The translations under genes were made by a program, and so were the position numbers. From positions 124,001-188,000 of the forward strand of contig NZ_JAPDIR010000005.1 in assembly GCF_029870595.1 (NCBI RefSeq): 64,000 bases of DNA, in the 5' to 3' direction. A model generated the notes under the pieces. It was given only the letters and a program-made list of their open reading frames with translations, had not been told where the DNA came from and did not search any database. Every line of letters begins with the position of its first letter. Positions within the stretch are counted from its first letter, which is position 1. This stretch comes from Sphingomonas sp. CBMAI 2297 (lineage in GTDB: Bacteria > Pseudomonadota > Alphaproteobacteria > Sphingomonadales > Sphingomonadaceae). Shown here one piece after another: positions 60,767-64,000 of the stretch.

Positions 60767-62071
60767 GTGAACGACCTCAACGTGATCGACCGGTTCATGG
60801 CCGACTTCATCCGCTACATCGATAGCGGGTTCGGCCTGCTCGGGCCCGATGTCGGCTTCCTGACATCCGTGCTGATCGGCATCGACATCACACTCGCCGG
60901 CCTGTTCTGGGCGATGGGCGGCGAGGACGACATGATCGGCCGCTTCCTCAAGAAGATCCTCTATATCGGCGTGTTCGCGCTGATCCTGAACCGCTTCTCC
61001 ACGCTCGCCGACATCATCTTCCGCTCCTTCGCCCAGGCGGGCCTGACCGCCGGCGGGGGCACGCTCTCGGCCGACGACCTGCTTCGCCCGGGCCGCCTCG
61101 CGGGCACCGGGTTCCAGGCGGCCTGGCCACTGCTCGACCAGGCCAGCGACCTGCTCGGCTTCACGACCTTCTTCGAGAACTTCATGACGATCATGGTGCT
61201 CCTGATCGCCTGGGTGATCGTGATCGTCGCCTTCTTCATCCTCGCGGTGCAGATGTTCGTCTGCATTCTCGAGTTCAAGCTGACGACGCTCGCCGGGTTC
61301 ATCCTCGTGCCGTTCGCGCTGTGGAACCGGACCAGCTTCCTTGCCGAGCACGTGCTCGGCAACGTCATCTCGTCGGGCATCAAGGTGATGGTGCTGGCGG
61401 TGATCGTCGGCATCGGCTCGGGCTTCTTCACCGAGTTCGCCTCGGCGCTCCAGGGCAAGGAGCCCGATATAGGCCAGGCGATGAGCCTCGTGCTCGCCAG
61501 CATCGCATTGTTCGGCCTCGGCATCTTCGGCCCGGGCATCGCCTCCGGCCTCGTCTCCGGCGCGCCGCAGCTCGGCGCCGGCTCGGCGGTCGCGACCACG
61601 GCGCTCGCGGCAGGCGGCTTCGCCGTCGCCGGCGGCGCGGGCATGGCTGCGGCGAAGGGCCTGGCCGGTGCCGGTCTCGGTGCAATCCGCGCCGGCACCT
61701 CGATGGGGTCGGCAGCCTCGACCGCGTACAAGCTCGGCCAGGAGACTTCCGGCTCGAAGTCGGTCGCGGCCGGCATGGGCGGTGTCGCGAGCGCCGCCCG
61801 CGGCGCGCTCGCGCAGCGCGTGGGCGGCGGGCTCGGGCTCCGCACTGCGGCGGCCGACGGCCAGCGCGCCGCCTGGAATGCCGGCGCGACGGGCGCGCAG
61901 GCGAACCCCGTGGATGCGCCGACTCCTGCGTCTTCCGCCATGCCGGGTTGGGCGCGCGACCTCCAGAACACGCAATCCCGCCGTCACCATCGCCAGACGG
62001 CGATCCATGCCCTCCAGGGCGCGGATCGCGGCGGCGGCGGCGCGACCCCCGACATCAAGGAGAAGGACTGA
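60767..62071 (+). CDS. trbL: TrbL, VirB6-like inner-membrane channel protein
   Basis: A 434-residue polytopic protein. The GTG start at 60767 has AAGGAAGAAC upstream. At least five hydrophobic helices are visible in residues 25-260 (FLTSVLIGIDITLAGLFWAM; TIMVLLIAWVIVIVAFFILA; FILVPFALWN; VMVLAVIVGIGSGFF; VLASIALFGLGIFG), and an Ala/Gly-rich soluble tail follows. 112 bases of GC-rich DNA with no gene separate it from trbJ. TrbL forms the inner membrane part of the channel. Confidence 0.92.
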   Translation: MNDLNVIDRFMADFIRYIDSGFGLLGPDVGFLTSVLIGIDITLAGLFWAMGGEDDMIGRFLKKILYIGVFALILNRFSTLADIIFRSFAQAGLTAGGGTLSADDLLRPGRLAGTGFQAAWPLLDQASDLLGFTTFFENFMTIMVLLIAWVIVIVAFFILAVQMFVCILEFKLTTLAGFILVPFALWNRTSFLAEHVLGNVISSGIKVMVLAVIVGIGSGFFTEFASALQGKEPDIGQAMSLVLASIALFGLGIFGPGIASGLVSGAPQLGAGSAVATTALAAGGFAVAGGAGMAAAKGLAGAGLGAIRAGTSMGSAASTAYKLGQETSGSKSVAAGMGGVASAARGALAQRVGGGLGLRTAAADGQRAAWNAGATGAQANPVDAPTPASSAMPGWARDLQNTQSRRHHRQTAIHALQGADRGGGGATPDIKEKD

Positions 62072-62877
62072 TGCGCTTCAAACGTGCCGTCCAGCGCTAC
62101 GGGCGCACGGACGAACCCGAGACACCATACCGCCGCGCGGGCCAGCTCTGGGACGAGCGGATCGGCTCCGCCCGGGCCCAGGCGAGCAACTGGCGGCTGA
62201 TGGCGTTCGGCGGACTTGTGCTGACCACCGGGCTGTCGAGCGCACTCGTCTGGCAGTCGATGCAGAGCCGTGTCGTCCCCTATGTCGTCGCGGTCGACAG
62301 CCTCGGCCAGGCACAGGCAGTGTCTCCCGCTGCCGCCGAATACCGGCCGACCGATCCCCAGCTCGCCTGGTTCCTCGCGCGTTTCGTCACCGACATCCGG
62401 GGCCGGTCGCTCGACGCCGTGCTGATGCGGGAGAACTGGCTTCAGGCCTATGACTTCACGTCGAAGCGCGGCGCCATCTTCCTCGGCGAATATGCCCGCT
62501 CGGCGAACCCTTTCGCCGATGTCGGCGACAGGACCGTCTCGGTCCAGGTGACCAGCGTGGTCCGTGCGTCCGCGACGAGCTTCCAGGTGAAATGGGCCGA
62601 GCGCGCCTATGACCGCGGGAGCCTTGCGGCCACGTCGCGCTGGACCGCGATCGTCACCGTCCTGCTCAAGCCGCCGCGCGACGCCGAGACGCTGCGCAGG
62701 AACCCGCTCGGCCTCTATGTCGATGCGATCGACTGGAGCCGCGAGCTCGAGACCCCGGCCGACCATGCGCCGGCCACGGCGACGACGCCCGTGCCGGATC
62801 CCGGCGTGCCCAGCGGATCGCCGCTCGATCCCAGCCTCGGCCAGCCCTCCCACGCCCAACCGGAGAATCGCCCATGA
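62071..62877 (+). CDS. trbF: TrbF, VirB8-like protein
   Basis: A 268-residue VirB8-like bitopic protein: short cytoplasmic N-terminus, one helix (LMAFGGLVLTTGLSSALVWQSM), and a periplasmic NTF2-like domain (VVPYVVAVDSLGQAQAV, WFLARFVTDIRGRSLD, YVDAIDWSREL). Its ATG shares the TGATG ending trbL; its end overlaps trbG. It nucleates the T4SS complex. Confidence 0.93.
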   Translation: MRFKRAVQRYGRTDEPETPYRRAGQLWDERIGSARAQASNWRLMAFGGLVLTTGLSSALVWQSMQSRVVPYVVAVDSLGQAQAVSPAAAEYRPTDPQLAWFLARFVTDIRGRSLDAVLMRENWLQAYDFTSKRGAIFLGEYARSANPFADVGDRTVSVQVTSVVRASATSFQVKWAERAYDRGSLAATSRWTAIVTVLLKPPRDAETLRRNPLGLYVDAIDWSRELETPADHAPATATTPVPDPGVPSGSPLDPSLGQPSHAQPENRP

Positions 62878-63824
62878 ACCGCACCCTGCTTGCGGCGAGC
62901 GCGCTCGTCGCTGTGCCCGCTTTCGCGCAGACCTCGCCACCCCAGCCGCCTCAGGCCGTCGCGGCGAGTCCGAGCCCGCCGTCGGTCGCGACCGCCATCG
63001 CGCCTTCCCCTTCGGTAGCGCGCCCCGTGGCCCCGCAGCGCCACAAACCGTCGCCGGCCGAGCTTCGGGTTCGCACCGCGAACGCGAAGGCGACCCAGGA
63101 GCCTGCGGCCCCGGCCTTCGTCAACGCCGTGCAGGTCTACCCCTATGGCGAGGGCGTCCTGTACCGCCTGTTCGCCGCGCCCGAGCGTGTCAGCGACATC
63201 GCCCTGCAGCCCGGAGAGGCGATCGTCTCGGTGGCGGCGGGCGACACGGCGCGCTGGACCGTCGGCGACACGACCAGCGGTGCCGGCGAGAGCAGGCGCG
63301 TCCATATCCTCGTAAAGCCTTTCGCCGCCGGGCTCTCGACCAACCTCGTCATCACCACCGACCGGCGCGCCTATCATCTGCAACTCGACAGTACGCCGGC
63401 CACCGCCATGGCCGCCTTGTCCTGGACCTATCCGCAGGACGAGATGATCGCGATCCGCCGCCAGCAGACGTCGGCGGAAGCGGCAAGGCCGGTCGCTTCG
63501 GGCCTCGCCGTCGAGCGGCTCGACTTCGGCTATGTCTTGACCGGCGACAAGCCGGCCTGGCGGCCGCTGCGCGCGTTCGACGACGGACGACAGACGTTCG
63601 TCGAGTTCCCGGCGAGCGTCGGCGTCGGCGAGGCGCCACCTCTGTTCGTCATTGGCGACAGGGGCGATGCGCAGCTCGTCAACTACCGGATGACCGGCCG
63701 CTTCTATGTGGTCGACCGGCTGTTCGACGCCGCCGAGCTTCGGCTGGGCACGAAGAAGCAGGCCGTGGTCCGCATCGTCCGGGTCGGCGCCGACCGAAGC
63801 CGGCGGCAGCGGAGGGCATCATGA
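62874..63824 (+). CDS. trbG: TrbG, VirB9-like outer-membrane-complex protein
   Basis: A 316-residue VirB9/TrbG protein with a short signal peptide (MNRTLLAASALVAVPAFAQ), a Pro-rich spacer, then the beta-domain (VQVYPYGEGVLYRLFAAPERVSDI, DRRAYHLQLDSTP and a final LRLGTKKQAVVRIVRVG). It makes the periplasmic ring with TrbI. Start overlaps trbF, stop overlaps trbI. Confidence 0.93.
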   Translation: MNRTLLAASALVAVPAFAQTSPPQPPQAVAASPSPPSVATAIAPSPSVARPVAPQRHKPSPAELRVRTANAKATQEPAAPAFVNAVQVYPYGEGVLYRLFAAPERVSDIALQPGEAIVSVAAGDTARWTVGDTTSGAGESRRVHILVKPFAAGLSTNLVITTDRRAYHLQLDSTPATAMAALSWTYPQDEMIAIRRQQTSAEAARPVASGLAVERLDFGYVLTGDKPAWRPLRAFDDGRQTFVEFPASVGVGEAPPLFVIGDRGDAQLVNYRMTGRFYVVDRLFDAAELRLGTKKQAVVRIVRVGADRSRRQRRAS

Positions 63825-64000
63825 GCGAGACCGCGCCCGATGCCGCGACCTTGCCCAAGGTCGATCCCGAGACGCTGGTGCTGCGCGGCCGCCCGAACCG
63901 GATCATCCGCTTCCGTCGCGGCGCGATCATCGCGATCGCGGCGCTGGGATCGGCGGCGATCGTCGGGGTCACCTGGGTCGCGCTCAAGCCCGCGACCTTC
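63821..64000 (+). CDS. trbI: TrbI, VirB10-like protein (3' end outside window)
   Basis: Only the first 60 residues are in the window: an acidic start (MSETAPDAATLPKVDPETLVLRG), a basic RPNRIIRFRRG and a membrane helix (AIIAIAALGSAAIVGVTWVAL), the layout of VirB10/TrbI. ATG overlaps the trbG stop. It would span from inner to outer membrane and complete the trb set after trbG. Confidence 0.9.
   Translation, partial: MSETAPDAATLPKVDPETLVLRGRPNRIIRFRRGAIIAIAALGSAAIVGVTWVALKPATF

Noticed and set aside
60497..62008. A 503-codon minus-strand frame
   Set aside because: Antisense to trbL; very acidic and basic mixed composition typical of a shadow frame.

Overview
The window is a high-GC alphaproteobacterial segment, most likely from a sphingomonad. 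The pointers are the codon use, the luxR-luxI-phyH arrangement, and a trb-type conjugative module carrying DUF736, DUF2958 and ParB-like accessory genes. Identifications come from reading motifs by eye; no database search was possible.

Layout. (1) 1-4.7 kb is ordinary chromosome: an ECF sigma/anti-sigma pair, a secreted S9 peptidase, a class A-like PAP2 phosphatase and a DUF1826-like gene. (2) At 4.7-5.2 kb the DUF1826 gene is broken; next to it lie an IS6-type transposase remnant, the 3' end of a class II tRNA and a strong hairpin, which together look like a worn island boundary. (3) 5.5-11.6 kb holds three RHS genes. The last has a low-GC toxin-like tail followed by a small membrane protein (candidate immunity) and a frameshifted lipoprotein gene. 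(4) 11.7-13.5 kb is a scrap zone: a truncated conjugation CopG gene, a small YaaA/DUF6884-like gene, a MucR-like gene without its zinc cysteines, and a 5'-truncated rtcA. (5) 13.6-15.6 kb is a HAD phosphatase and membrane protein pair.

(6) 15.7-38.7 kb is a defence island built on 7-deazaguanine DNA modification (Dpd). On the minus strand a tightly overlapping operon encodes a YaaA/DUF6884-like protein (DpdC candidate), a DGQHR protein (DpdB), the TGT-like DNA transglycosylase DpdA, a second DpdB, then QueE, QueD and QueC (preQ0 synthesis), DpdF (RecQ-like helicase), DpdG, DpdH (P-loop ATPase) and a small helical protein. Converging on it from the plus strand are a RecB-like Fe-S nuclease and a 2129-residue protein that joins a complete SF1 helicase to a DpdJ-like DEIH helicase. 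Upstream of the minus-strand operon, in the same direction, are gntR, phyH and luxI, with luxR behind a lux-box-like dyad. This raises the possibility that the island is controlled by quorum sensing.

(7) 41.2-64 kb is the backbone of an integrative conjugative element: a frameshifted DUF6499/DUF2285 regulator, two unknown genes, a PD-(D/E)XK protein, DUF2958, ParB, a zinc protein, DUF736, an HTH protein, TraF, a lytic transglycosylase, a DUF3363 relaxase with an oriT candidate, a two-gene cargo insert, TraG, CopG and trbBCDEJLFGI (trbI is cut by the window end). No integrase is visible, so the element probably extends past 64 kb.

How it works together (inference): QueE, QueD and QueC make preQ0 from host dihydroneopterin triphosphate. 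DpdA with DpdB puts it into DNA, and the DpdC candidate may convert it to the amide form. The helicases, the ATPase and the nuclease would act on unmodified DNA. The conjugative module would spread the island.
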